A DNA stretch of 64,000 nt. Origin: Epiperipatus broadwayi (lineage: Eukaryota > Onychophora > Udeonychophora > Euonychophora > Peripatidae). The notes under the pieces were generated by a model, which did no database searches, had not been told where the DNA came from, and worked only from the letters and a program-made list of their open reading frames with translations. The position numbers and the translations under genes are program-made. Each line of letters opens with the position of its first letter. Position 1 is the stretch's first letter. The DNA lies in NCBI GenBank assembly GCA_028023455.1, contig JAQFVV010000230.1:1490001-1554000 (forward strand). The letters run 5' to 3'. Below are positions 33,620 to 45,359 of this stretch, one piece after another.

Positions 33620-34180
33620 GATTATGTAAAAAGAAGCATCTTTAAAAGGTTCCATTAAAGAATGAAAGCAGGATTGATGTATTAAATAATTTTTTTTTAT
33701 TTATAGTGAATTGTCTATTTCAATTTTGTTTTAAATTAATTATTTTTAATTTTATATATAGAAGGCAACATTATGGACAAATTTTAGCATTGAAATTTGA
33801 TCATTTAAAGTATTTGTATTGTGTAATGCAACTTTCGATTCTGATCAAGGAGACACTGTATATTATAGCTGATCTTCAAATTTATCTTTTTTTTAAGTAT
33901 GTATTATTTTTTTAAGCATATAGAAAGAAATAGTAGCATGTGCAATAAATAATATAATGATTATTTCTTGGGAGATCATGTGATGTCTGACCAAATGATG
34001 ACTAATAGCATTTCAATCCAATAATTTTCAGCTTGTGCAGTTGAACTATAATTACTATAAACCTCACAGTAAGAATTGTTTTTCAATCATAATATTTTTC
34101 CAGAAGACTTTATGGAGTCAACAAATCAGCTTTATAGATGATTACTTAAAATTATACTTTTAAAGACATTCATATATTAA
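33620..34180. other. AT-rich sequence, nothing assigned
   Basis: The ORF at 33706-33915 has no recognisable motif. GGGAGATCATGTGATGTCTG at 33970 is a motif also found near 6529 and 13571. Confidence 0.4.
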
Positions 34181-34182
34181 AT

Positions 34183-34262
34183 GGAGATTGCCTTGGCAAC
34201 AGGTTGATATTGTTGATTGTTATTGATATTGGGATTATCTAAGTATTGACTTATTTTAATGA
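34183..34262. repeat. Half copy of the 22.3-kb foldback element
   Basis: GGAGATTGCCTTGGCAACAG, TTGATTGTTATTGATATTGG and ATTATCTAAGTATTGACTTA match the right half of 22281-22438. Confidence 0.55.
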
Positions 34263-34987
34263 TTAAATGACACAATAGATCTCTGTGTCTATATTTTTAA
34301 TTTTAAAATGTTTCTGTAAGCTATCTTCAATTGTGTGTATAATTAATTAACAAACATCTAACCATTTAAAATTATAATTTCCAATATATATTAATTGAAT
34401 ATTATTATTATTTTTTAAAAAACAAAAACAAATATATCTCCTTTGAACACTTGTCAACTGTCAGTGATTGATATTAATATAATTAGTTGTAACTATTTGT
34501 ACTCAAAATAAATAATCCTTAGGAAAATAGTCTCTTTATGTTTGAAGGTAATTATCTTTATCCGAAAATATTAAAAAATGTCTAAAGATTTAGAAAAAAG
34601 TACTCCATATTTTTTTTTTTTACGTTATTCTGTAAATCAAATTCCTAGCAGGAAATCAATAATAACTGTCTGAAGCGCAAGAATGCCACTGGCCCTTTTC
34701 TTTTTTATAATAAACTATTTATATGCTGCTTTAAAAGAATTATGATGGCAACCTACTTGCAAAGGAAGTCAGTGTGACTTGATATCAATTGAAATTTCAA
34801 AGTAAAAAATTTATTTATTGGTCTTCATTCTTTAAGTTAATAGTTTACTGCTAGTTATAATTTTAAATACTATTAAAAAAATAAAGATTTTCCCATAATA
34901 ATCGGCATTTTACTCTTTCTAGCATGCATATGTTATATATATATACAATATAAACATCGTTATAATTTTCAACTATTATCGATTCAT

Positions 34988-35165
34988 TGCAAAATGTTTT
35001 TCAAGGTCAATCCAGTTCTTCCATCGTTAGACTTTCATTTCCACATCACACCTTCAAACTGCCTTATTTCATCCATTCATCTCATATGTGGACTTTTTCT
35101 AGGTATTTTATAATCCCGGGATCTAATTTAAAACTTCAAATCATAACTTTTTTTCCGTATAAATT
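34988..35165 (-). mobile_element. RTE LINE 3' fragment
   Basis: On the minus strand the block before the 3' end is recognisable: TTAGATCCCGGGATTATAAA, CCTAGAAAAAGTCCACATAT, GAGATGAATGGATG and the TTGACCTTGAAAAAC end. It corresponds to the RPHVRWMDEIRK region of 57.0 kb. The ORF at 34987-35262 plus is antisense and not a gene. Confidence 0.65.
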
Positions 35166-35169
35166 ATTA

Positions 35170-36540
35170 TTATTCAGTGCCATGACCATCAATTTTGTCT
35201 CCCAGAAATCAGTTGAATTAGAGTCCTGCAAACTAACAATTGACTGTTATGAAAAAAACTAAAAAGTTACATGTGATACTTCAGAATTTTGGAATGATAT
35301 TAGTAATGCCGTCGTGAAAATCCTTCTAGCCATAGATTTACTATAAGCCTAACTCTTTAATCTGAAAAAAAAAAATCAGTTACATTGCATTAATTGGGAT
35401 CAGTGTTGGAGTCAGATATATGCCATCTATTGAATACGTTTGTTGATTGATAATGATCCATGAATATGTTGCATTGATTTAGTGTTTGTTTGACATGTCA
35501 AGATGGCCACATGGAGCCAATCTACCTCTTATTCTTTCCAAGTACTTAATCACATGTTAATTAATGTGATGGTGAAGTTTATCCATATGTATTTCTTATT
35601 CTTATTCTCTTCTTTTTCATCATCAAACATTCTGATTATTATACATTTTTTGGTATTGGCATAGTATGTGATCTGCCAATATCACATTGAAAGCCATTAC
35701 ATTCTATTTTTTTGGTTTATCTTGTTAGTTGGCACAGGTTTGATTTTATTATTTATTCGTTTTCATAGCCGTAATTTATTACTTAATAAAGTTCTGTTAA
35801 AATCTTAATCAAGAATGTTTATTGTGAGTTGGTATGTTGGGAAAAATGAGGCATAGTATTGTACATAACAGTATGATTATTGTGGAGCTTTAATGCAGGA
35901 GAAAAGAAATTAAACTTGAATGAAGATTATACTTCAATTTTATGATGCCCAAGAAAAGAATGTTAACCAACTTCTCCAGAAGAAGACGGTGTTTTATCAG
36001 GTATTTAATTGCCAGATAGTGAGAATTAGAGCATCTTCCATCTTTTCTTTTACCTTTTAGTCAAAGGCAGCTAGATACTCATTTACTTACCTAAAAGAAA
36101 AATCCTGGTATTATGGAAAAAATATTATTTGATCCAGATTAGAACCTTAGGTTGTAGACACAGTAAGTGGATATGGTATCTTTGCATCAAGAGGTCTCTT
36201 CTTGGTATACAGTATGTGTGGGTTTGAACTTTGCTATTATGTGCTACTGTTTGATTCAAATCTTTAACACATCGCTTAATCTTTAAACAGGTTTTTATTA
36301 GCCTCAGTTTAAACTCTTTTCCATATACGATATTTTGCAGGCAATATTAAATAACAACTATTCAGAGATATGGTATAGTCACACTCTCCAATATATTTTT
36401 CCAAAGTGATTGAAAATTTGTTGTTTACATTAATGGGCTTCTCTTTTTTACTTAACTGTGTGTGCATGAATGTGTATGTAATTTTAAAATTTAGAATTGC
36501 TATAACTTTAAAATTACCTTCCTTGTTATTTTTTGCTTCC
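35170..36540. other. AT-rich sequence, nothing assigned
   Basis: No coding, RNA or repeat feature could be supported. Confidence 0.4.
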
Positions 36541-36544
36541 AAAT

Positions 36545-36930
36545 ATAAATATACAAGAGTATGTCTCCACTCTAGTGCCATTTGGTGTAAGCTTGAATAG
36601 TCAGTGATCTGCCAGATGCATATAAAATTCCTCTCCTTAGTATTTAACCCCCATTCTCAAATCAGTTTATGAATTTTGTCTTTACCAGTGATGTCTGGAA
36701 TTCAAATTTGGAAGGAATATTATTACCTATCCAGAAAATACCTCTAACTCTACTTTAGCTATCAAATCAAAAACTTAAAATTTTAATTCAGCCTAAGATT
36801 TTGAATCCAAGTCAAACTTCTTAACAAACCAGTTCAATAACTATATATTTCAGTAACTTCAGTTTTTAAGTAACAGTAACTAACTTATTTTACTGGTCAG
36901 AAATGTTAATATTAACTTACCAAACACCGA
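36545..36930 (-). repeat. Family A copy (A11)
   Basis: AGTGCCATTTGGTGTAAGC starts the arm; AAATCAGTTTATGAATTTTG, CTTTACCAGTGATGTCTGG contains the decayed core on the minus strand; TTTTGAATCCAAGTCAAAC and CAGTTCAATAACTATATATT are the inner blocks. Long, strongly diverged copy. Confidence 0.5.
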
Positions 36931-36978
36931 GTTAAAAACTCAATTTATGCTAGATGACACTAGAGGGCAGTTCTTGTA

Positions 36979-37202
36979 TTATTGGTTTTTATACTGGGCT
37001 TGGGAAAAGATAAGGGGGATTTAGATATAAAAGCCATAGAGTTGACAAAGATTATGTTTTGGAAATGGGATGGAGCAGACTATGGGAAAACTTAAAGTGG
37101 GGAATGGAAGGTGAAGTGGCTAACAGGTTTCTCTGGGCATAGTTGCTTAGAGATTACTGACTCTGTTTAAGGAGAAGTCACAGTGCAACACATCACATCA
37201 CA
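36979..37202 (+). mobile_element. 5'-truncated copy of the CR1/L2-like LINE
   Basis: TTATTGGTTTTTATACTGGG begins homology to 33307 of the main LINE, and the copy runs through the ORF2 stop region and the 3' UTR to CACATCACATCACA. The last ORF2 codons read LGLGKDKGDLDIKAIELTKI and then MFWKWDGADYGKT with a terminal TAA. Single tail unit. About 90 percent alike to 33307-33530 by eye. Confidence 0.88.
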
Positions 37203-37339
37203 AATATTATATATTGATAAAATAAGACTGTAGGATCAATCTATTTCACAAACTCTTCAAAGAGTAGTAGTAAGAGAGAAGGTAGTGCTTCCTAAGCTTG
37301 CCAATTGCTCAATAATGAATTCAGTCATTTTTCTTTTTG

Positions 37340-37480
37340 TTTTATCTTCTAGTTAAGAATAACTAGACTCAAATTTTAAATCAATGCTGTAATTAATTGC
37401 AAGCTTAGTTGGTTGTGACTCAGCCAGGTATGTATCTAGGTATTTTAGCTAGTGGATAAAACAAGAAATAAAAACTATGA
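37340..37480. repeat. Short inverted repeat, unnamed
   Basis: GTTTTATCTTCTAGTTAAGA at 37340 faces TTTTAGCTAGTGGATAAAAC at 37443-37462. The motif also occurs at 20.45 kb. Possibly a small MITE. Confidence 0.4.
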
Positions 37481-37889
37481 TGATTACCAACAATCAGAAT
37501 TTGATAAATGTAGCAAATAATGTCTTACATCCCTATTTCTTTGCATGTAGATAACTCCTGAAGACTGTTTAATTATCTTTTACTAGATGATGTAATTTCA
37601 GCTTGCAATTCTGAATTTTAATTGGTACTTTGCTTTATTACATCACAACAGATAAAGTACTTATAAAAATACAGATTACTCCTGTTAAATTTCTAAGATA
37701 TAAATCTATACACTTGTAAAACCTGCTCAAAACCTATAGGTTAAAGGAGAGTTTAGATTAATAGTTCATGCATCTAGAAAGTTGTTGTACTTTTAATCTC
37801 CACACATAGTAATATCATTATATGATTTTATAAGATCTTCAGTACTAGCTAAAAACAGAACTCACTTTTGACTATTCCCATTAAATTTC

Positions 37890-38070
37890 CAATATATATA
37901 TATATATATATGATAAACAAAAATATATATATATATAAAATTAAGGCGTGCAACTCAAAAAAATTTTTTTTTTTTTTATAAAATTTAAAAAAAGAAAAAA
38001 ATTTTTTTTTTTTCCCCCCCCCGCTTTTGGGGTTTTTTGGGGGGGGGGGGGGATTTATTTTTTTTTTAAA
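37890..38070. repeat. Homopolymer-rich block with AT, A/T, C and G tracts
   Basis: AT runs at 37892-37910 and 37923-37938 are followed by A and T runs, a C-tract (38014-38022), then TTTTGGGGTTTTTTGG and a G-tract of about 14 (38039-38052). This pattern is so extreme that assembly or sequencing noise should be considered. The ORF crossing it is meaningless. Confidence 0.7.
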
Positions 38071-38479
38071 AGATGGCCTATCCAGATCCAGCCATGTATA
38101 ATTAACAGTAATATTGTACTGACATTTTGGTTAGATTAATCATTATTTGAATAAAAAATGTTATTTTAAAAATGTTAAAGAGACATTGTAAATTGAATGA
38201 TCAGATTAAGTGTTCAATGAATAAAAATAATTTTTTTAAAAATGTGAAGGGGAGAGCAGTAGGTAAATAATTTGACATTTTTGATTAAAGTGTTGAAAAA
38301 ACTTCTTCATATTAGAGTATATTTAGAGATTTATTATTATATTTGTAGATTTAATTGGGTTTCTTAAGAATCTCAATGCCACTCATTTTTCTTGAGGAAA
38401 AAAATTTTTTTAAAGCCCATTGAACACAACAACTGTTAGTACATCAGATCATTAAGCTATTGCCAATCCCGTTTATCTT

Positions 38480-39122
38480 CATTAATAACTTTTTTTAGTC
38501 ATTCATTAGACTAGAGTTAATATTTCTGCAACGTAATTTTCACTATGTCAGTCTCACACAGGATAGGGACTGGTTTCTATTCATTTTTAACTTCTTGTAA
38601 AGAAGTGTAACCATAAACATATAATCAAAGATATGTGACAAAGATGTAGGATCCTAAGATGCACATTTTATGCTAAATCAGAACTCATCAATTGGCCCAG
38701 ATCACAATCTCTTACACATATCTTTGCCATGTTCAGTATATATATAAATAGTCAGTTACTACAGTTTAATTCTAAATTTATTTAAGTAATATTTACTAAG
38801 GCAATAAACCTTTAAGCATGAGCACTTGAAAATACAAAGGGAGGGACCTCTACAGGTCTTAACCACAAGCTTACCCTCTTTTCTTCCAAAGAGTAAGCTT
38901 GTGGTTAAGACCTGTAGAGGTCCCTACCATCGTATTTTCAAGTGCACATGCTTAAAGGTTTATTGCCTTAGTAAATATTACAGTTTAATTCATAACTGTC
39001 AAACTTATCATCCTCACAACTTTGACATAAAGCACTTAATGGAAATATATTAATAACTTTTATTAGTCATTCATTAGATTAAAGATTATCCACTTAATGG
39101 ATAGTAGTTTTGTAGGGTATTA
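38480..39122 (-). mobile_element. Family B retrozyme-like repeat, copy 2, split by a palindrome
   Basis: Direct repeats at about 38480-38540 and 39049-39122 share ATTAATAACTTTT, TTAGTCATTCATTAGA and TTTCTG or its variant. Their offset is 569 bp, and 350 bp after subtracting the nested 207-bp palindrome and its 12-bp duplication, close to the 361 bp in copy 1. The core holds a decayed hammerhead on the minus strand: TTGATGA (38691-38685), TAGCAT and AAAA in place of GAAA. Confidence 0.7.
38773..38979. mobile_element. 207-bp palindromic element with 12-bp target duplication
   Basis: ACAGTTTAATTC occurs at 38761-38772 and 38980-38991. The inserted sequence is almost fully palindromic: AATATTTACTAAGGCAATAA (38788) faces the complement ending at 38979, and the centre is a short loop near 38874-38886. 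The arms hold AACCACAAGCTTACCCTCTT. No ORF. A fold-back MITE or a copied hairpin. The insertion came after the host family B copy was already in place. Confidence 0.85.
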
Positions 39123-39790
39123 TTCCTAATGCATCTCAGGGATCATACATCTTTTTTATATGCCATTGGTCATATGTTTATGATTACACTCCTCCACAAT
39201 GTGTTTTAAAAGCATATAGAGAGCCAATCTCTACCTTATATGAGAGTAGTGTAGTGAAAATTACACTATGGAAATATTTCTCTTTATCTTCATTTTTTTT
39301 TTTTTTTTGATGAGCATTTAATTTTGTTTCGTGTGTTCTTTGTAGTGCTTCTACAATATTTTTAAAAAATAACATTCCTTAGATTGGTAATTGGGTGATC
39401 CACTGAAACATCACTCCTATATTATTGTTGATTATACATGGAAGAATCCTGATATATCTTTTAGATTTGTTGCCCATGAAAGTCTGTTCTAACATATATA
39501 AGAATATATTAAGAAATGAATATTATTTGAGTTTTATCCAAAATGAATATTATTTTGATTTTTATTCATATCACCTAAATATTTATTCTTTCTAATATTA
39601 TATATAAATGCATGCAAACTACCTGTTCTTCATTATATATCACATATTTTTTTGTTTGTTTATGTATTAAATATATATCTCCTACCCATTGTTTATTATA
39701 AAGTACTTTTTAAGCAGATTGAATCTGACAGTACGGGCTATTTTGCTTAAAGAACATTTGTTTACATACACCTTTACTATTATGTTAAAT
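39123..39790. other. AT-rich sequence, nothing assigned
   Basis: No gene seen. T-run at 39294-39309. Confidence 0.4.
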
Positions 39791-39794
39791 ATTG

Positions 39795-40115
39795 AAAATC
39801 ATTACATGATCACCATTCTTTATGCTTACACAAGCTGTTTACATAGCGGCAAAACTCTTCATACAGTAGAACCACTCAATGCAAGCCAGAATAATCAGTG
39901 GATGCAGGATTTGTGCATAAAATTCCTATCTAGTGCCTGTTCATCCAATATCCCCATCTAGATCTTATAATCTTTAAGATCTATTCCTTTCTTTGAGATC
40001 CTAAGATCTAGATGCAGTGCTCTCAGATCCAAGACTCATCACTGATGAAAGCCACAAGCTAGAAACTAGTCTGGGGATGAGTGGTGCTACTGTATAGAGA
40101 GTTTTGCCTCTGTGA
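39795..40115 (+). repeat. Family A copy (A12) with the best plus-strand core
   Basis: The outer arm CATGATCACCATTCTTTATG and the arm GGCAAAACTCTTCATACAGT open the copy; GTGGTGCTACTGTATAGAGA, GTTTTGCCTCTGTG close it. Between them the core at 40036-40077 keeps CTGATGA, GAAA and GTC. The middle has an AGATCTTATAATCTTTAAGAT section not seen in A1. No coding. Confidence 0.7.
40036..40077 (+). ncRNA. Hammerhead-like core, family A
   Basis: CTGATGA at 40042-40048; AGC-CACAA-GCT as a three-pair stem II with flanking A-A mismatch; GAAA 40062-40065; CTAGTC with GTC at 40069-40071; TGGGGA follows. Stem I TCATCA/TGGGGA has one mismatch. The weak stem II basal pair lowers the chance of activity. Confidence 0.4.
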
Positions 40116-40159
40116 AATATTGGAAATTATTGATTTTGTAAAATTTAATTATAATTATT

Positions 40160-40232
40160 GTGATGCACTGTGACTTCTCATTTTTTGGGGTCAGGAATCA
40201 CTCAGCCACTATGCCCAGAGAAGCCTGTTAGT
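40160..40232 (-). mobile_element. 3' tail of the CR1/L2-like LINE, antisense
   Basis: The minus strand reads TAACTAACAGGCTTCTCTGG, GCATAGTGGCTGAGTGATTCC and ends GAAGTCACAGTGCATCAC, matching the 33454-33535 tail unit. Severe 5' truncation, about 73 bp. Confidence 0.8.
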
Positions 40233-40239
40233 TAATGAT

Positions 40240-41595
40240 ATCAGGTGAATAAACCTACAAATATTGTTTATTTATAGTATTTAGCATCAGCTATTCTCTT
40301 TATGCAATGTGTATAGGTATTCATTACATGCACATACAGATAATTTATATGCAGCATTTAACATCAAACTAATACATACATATATTAAAACAAAATATGT
40401 GAATTCTGCAAATTTCAACATACCAATAAATAATAGCTACAGCTAGCTTACTGCATGGCTGCCATCTCCAGTAGCATTGTTGGATATGTTTTTCATATAT
40501 GTGTGTGAAAGTGTCATCTATTTTAAGACCATGTTGTAACTAATTCCTCTTTATTCAAAAATAGTAATTTATTTTCATATATTTTTACATAATTTTCTTA
40601 GACTTTTGATATAGTAGTACTTATCTGACATCTTATCACATATCTTCCAGATTTCATTTCAATTTTTCTAATTTTTAAAATATTATGTATCTTTATTTTT
40701 GATGGCAACATTTCATTTTATCATCATAATGTATATTTAGTTTGAATTGTCATTTATCTTTTCTCCTTCACCCCTTCATTCTGTATTACTGTCTTGTGCT
40801 GCCCTGTGCAGTTTGGCACAGTGTAATGTAACAAAACTAAAGATTTCTGAATAAACGTTCAGTTCATTACCTTAATGATTAAATGTCACATGACATAGCA
40901 GTAAATTAACCACTTCAACAAACCAAATTATCTGAACCACAGCCCAACTTTTCACTTTGGGGTTCAAATCTCACATGATAACCATTCGATTAATTATTAC
41001 TTTTGCATTTTTAAAATCTGTATATATATATTTTAATTCTAAACAATTATATATTTTTTATTATAAATACTGTAATTTAATCACAAAGATTGTGTAAAAA
41101 GCAATTCACTGTGATCAGTAATTTCTTATTATATCCCACAATATATTGTCTATTGAATTTTGAAGTCCAACGAAGACTTTTTTATTTTAAATAAAACCAA
41201 CATTGTCTAATTCTCACTTTAGTTTTAAATAATCCAGATTTTAAAACATTTTAAGACTTCAAGCATGACTAACTTGAAAGCCACAGTCTGTTAATAGTAC
41301 TCCATTAAAATAACATGAAAACATGTTAAAAGTAATGTTATTAAAATCAAAAATTGGAAAGTTGATGTAGTTTTGTGGGATGAGTAATACACAATTTTTA
41401 AAAAAGGTGTGGTCATTTTATATATTCCAGTTTCAATTATATATATAGAATCTTAAAAATGTATATGTAAACTAATATTTTTCTCACTAGTTTTTAATAT
41501 CGTAAAGAAAAAAACAACCATTTGGTCATGTGCTTTTAGAATTTACATGCCTTTCCCCATGAGCATCTGTTCCAAAAGCATAAGTATACAGAGCT
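40240..41595. other. AT-rich sequence, nothing assigned
   Basis: 40920-40980 has a B-box-like GGGGTTCAAATCTC (40961-40974) preceded by CACAGCCCAAC; it may be a diverged tRNA-derived SINE but no tRNA fold was clear. Confidence 0.35.
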
Positions 41596-41599
41596 TATC

Positions 41600-41810
41600 T
41601 GTAGCCAACAAACATCACATGACTACCAACCACTTCTTATGCTTGCTTATAACTGTTTTAAAACAGAAAAAACTCAGTATACGCATTGCCACACACAGCA
41701 AGCTAGAGTAATCAATGGATTTTATGCACAAGCTTTTTGGCATCCATTGATTACTCTAGCTTACTGTGTGTGGCAATACGTATAGCGAGTTTTGTCTGTT
41801 TTAAAACATA
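41600..41810. repeat. Family A copy (A13), near-perfect hairpin form
   Basis: GCTAGAGTAATCAATGGAT (41710-41728) and ATCCATTGATTACTCTAGC (41743-41761) flank a loop of about 15 bp, and the pairing continues outward through TGCCACACACAG/CTGTGTGTGGCA to TTTTAAAACAG/CTGTTTTAAAA. The left outer arm ACATCACATGACTACC is also present. The hammerhead-like core has been lost, leaving a hairpin of about 70 bp. Confidence 0.8.
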
Positions 41811-41814
41811 ATAC

Positions 41815-42915
41815 AGTAATCTGCTAGTTTTTGTTGTTCACATACCCCCCACTCCAATATTATAAAATATTCAATTATTTTAATGCCAATTTGCTACAAA
41901 TAACAATAGTAATAATGATGATGGTGGTATTATTCTAGGGACTAAAAATATTTGTGCTAACTATAAAAAATATATATAATTGTAAAATAATGCAGACTTT
42001 GCCAGGGGTAAGGTATCATACATTTAAGAAAATGACTGAATCAATATCAATTTACTTCACATAGATGAAGACAGTGAGACAGTAATAGATTCAAAGATCC
42101 CCGAATCGAAGATCAACTCTGTCACATCAAGTATTCAAAATATCACACGAGCAACAAAGTTTGATGATTTAATACCAATTTGACACAAATATTAGCAGCA
42201 ATAAGCTGTACTTAGCTGGATTTTGAAGGGTCTGTGGAAATCCATGTTGGTTTGATGAACATGATTAGTATCTTGATTGTAAAGAAAAACATGATGGCAA
42301 AATGAAGGCATAGTTTATTCTTCTTAATATTTATTTGCTAGCTTTTGAACATCTTTATCATACCAAAAGTTACGAAAAATGCATTGATTTTATACAGCCA
42401 TTTCTCTATATAATTTAAAACAACTTCCCTGCATGTATTTCGATATTATGATTAAGTTGATAGTGTAGAGAACGTGTAGTTGAACGCCACTTTACATCGG
42501 TAAATTGACATGAAGTAATATAATATTGAAAAAAATAATGTTCCATGCAAAAGTAATCAATTTAGATGGCATATTATCGTAATGTATAATTAACTGCAAA
42601 TCCGTAGATTGTTTTCCCTGCCTGTCATACTAATCGCCAGCTTTTCTCTAAACAGATGTGTGACTGAGAAAGCATTTATTCTTAGCTAGTAAAAGGACTT
42701 TTAATTAAACTATTGCAATCCGGAATTTAATAATTGCTTTGTTCTAATTAAACAGTAATTTAAAGATTATTAACTAAATTGGCATGGATTTTAAGTTGTT
42801 GTTTTTTTAATTTGGCAATTTTTTTTAAAAAATAAGGGCTTCAGCAGTATGGTAAAAGGCATATAATTTGAGATTCGAAGCTTAGAATTTTTTCATGTGG
42901 TTGACCCATGACCGG
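41815..42915. other. Lower-repeat sequence, no gene recognised
   Basis: 42050-42640 is less AT-rich than the surroundings and includes CAAAGATCCCCGAATCGAAG, but no ORF or splice pattern could be supported. Confidence 0.35.
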
Positions 42916-42916
42916 T

Positions 42917-43300
<384 letters not shown>

Positions 43301-43304
43301 TAAT

Positions 43305-44720
43305 AATATGGTTCTTACATTAAAAAAACAAAAAAACTTTTAAGTAATATGCTTATTAATTATATTTAAAAAACACATTAAAATTTACAGGTAGATTTAA
43401 ATATCAAGATAACAAAAATAAATGGTGTTAAAAGAATGAAAAACAATAGTCAACAATCTTCAATGGTGATTATTACTCAGTTCCAAAACTCCATTGCTTA
43501 AATGCTCAACCTGCCTTCATGAAAAGAACTAAATATTTAAGCAATAGTTTTTCCTATACTCCGTTGCATTACAAACATTCCTGTAGATATCTGAATCTCT
43601 GGCTAATGGCAAAATCTATATGTGTCTCAATGAAAAGATGACTGCTTTTCTTTCAAAACTGCCTGCAGAATATATCTGAATTAATCTATATATTACTTAG
43701 TCATGTAGTTTAGCTATTTGCCACAAACATTTTATAGTGCAAATATGTCTGAATCACAAGTTACAATATAAAAATATAACAGTGTGCTTTGCATCTTCGT
43801 AGATTTCCTCAATACTCTTTCTGCCACCACAAAATCCATTCTGTGACTTATAATTATACTGCCATACACAGTTTGAATCATTTCAAAAGTTTCAATAACA
43901 GTTCTATCCAATTCAAACAATATTTAATCTTAGCTTGTTGTTTTATAATGGGTTAAAGTACAAAGCACATCCAGGCATTCTAGCATCTTAAAATTTTTAT
44001 AGTGAATGGCTAAACTATATCACTACATAATACATGCATTGATTCAGAGATAGTGCTACTGACAGTTGAAAAATCAGTCACTTGTTATCATTCGTGCAAC
44101 ATAATCTACAAATGCCATATTTCTTGCTTTCATTAATTTAGCAATACCCTTTTTTGATAAATATATTAATGGTTATTACTATATGTGGAGATGGATGAAG
44201 TTATGTGGTTGTATGTATCAGTCTAGTATTAAATTTATAGCTGGGATAAACTTGATAATCTCTAATCTAATAATTGTTTAATAATAATCACTAATAGGCT
44301 ATCATCAAATGAATGTGCACAAAAATTTGGTATTTGTAGATTATGTTGTGGTAATATATATAATGTAAATGTCAAAAAAAGTGATGAAAACATGGGAGAG
44401 GTTATTCTCTAGATGAATTGAAAGGTTTTGGTTTAGCTAGAAATGTGTTTATGTGAATATTTGAAGCATGTTTGGTGATACAGAAATTTTAAATACTATA
44501 TTTAACATATAGGCAGTAAAATGTAATTTTTATTGATTTATTTCATTTACTTTTCACTAACAGACATGAAAAATTATTATGGTTGTATGTATGATTTGAT
44601 GTAACTCTAAAAGCATAAGAATCAGAGTTACTTTGTGAGCCAAAAAATGAAGGCTTAAGAGAGAACATTTTGTTTGGAATATAACTAATATAGATCAGAT
44701 ATGTGGACAATATAAAGGAA
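43305..44720. other. AT-rich sequence with one unassigned ORF
   Basis: The 62-codon minus ORF at 43732-43920 (LDRTVIETFEMIQTVYG...) has a composition closer to protein than most here, and vaguely recalls the segment before motif B of a reverse transcriptase, but the alignment is too weak to name it. Confidence 0.3.
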
Positions 44721-44724
44721 TAAT

Positions 44725-44865
44725 CAAGTGGTTTATTGCTAAGAAATCCATATGAAAATTGAGCACTGAAGGTTATAAGATTTAATTATGATCCACGGAC
44801 TCAGCTTTGGTAGCAATTCTACCATAATACCAAACTATGCAAAGTGATATGGGCAATTACAAAAA
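44725..44865 (-). repeat. tRNA-derived SINE, family D copy
   Basis: AAGTGGTTTATTGCTAAGAA opens and AAACTATGCAAAGTGATATG closes the copy. On the minus strand the CTGAGTCCGTGGATCATAAT region stands at the B-box position, degraded. Adjacent to A-rich sequence of unknown origin. Confidence 0.45.
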
Positions 44866-44869
44866 GGAA

Positions 44870-45170
44870 AAAATATTGGAATTTGGATAGAAATAATAAG
44901 TAATAAGTTAGAAGAATATTATTAACAATATTTTATAGAAGAATATTATTAACAATATAAAAATATTGATAAATACATTTAAAAAAAGGGATTTATTAAT
45001 GAAAGAACCAAAAAGTATTTTAAAGAAAGGATTTATAAGAGATATGGTAGGAATGTAGAAGGTAATAAAAAGACAGCTAATAGAAAAAAGGAAATAATTG
45101 AACTTAAGGAGAAATGTGAGTGTGATTATTTAATAAATGGAACTTTTATTAATATTTCTGTAATCATGCA
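44870..45170 (+). pseudogene. Unrecognised A-rich coding-like block, unit 1
   Basis: ATTACAAAAAGGAAAAAATA, AATAAGTTAGAAGAATATTA and CAATATAAAAATATTGATAA parallel 45465-45580 in the same order. All frames are broken. A 26-bp piece (AGAAGAATATTATTAACAAT) is itself duplicated at 44908-44960. A retroelement linker region, rich in Lys and Asn, is plausible. Confidence 0.3.
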
Positions 45171-45194
45171 AAGTAGGGATTGATTGGGAGTGAT

Positions 45195-45285
45195 GTGGAA
45201 ATTACACTACAGAAATACTAATATCATTCATTATTGGATAATCTCTAGTCTAATGAATGACTAATAAAAATTATTAACATAATTT
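45195..45285 (-). repeat. Family B fragment (terminal repeat)
   Basis: ACTACAGAAATACTAATATC, GGATAATCTCTAGTCTAATG and AATGACTAATAAAAATTATT are the reverse complement of the family B terminal repeat at 5951-6022. It separates two related A-rich blocks. Confidence 0.6.
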
Positions 45286-45359
45286 TTATTGATTTATATT
45301 TTTTACTGTTTATTACATATTTTGTTAAATATTTTTATTTGCATAAGCTAAATTGACAG

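Noticed and set aside
37948-38139. 63-codon ORF with Lys/Phe/Gly runs
   Set aside because: Arises from the homopolymer block and has no protein character.
43732-43920. Reverse transcriptase fragment
   Set aside because: Only a faint resemblance before motif B; no catalytic motif and no alignable neighbour.
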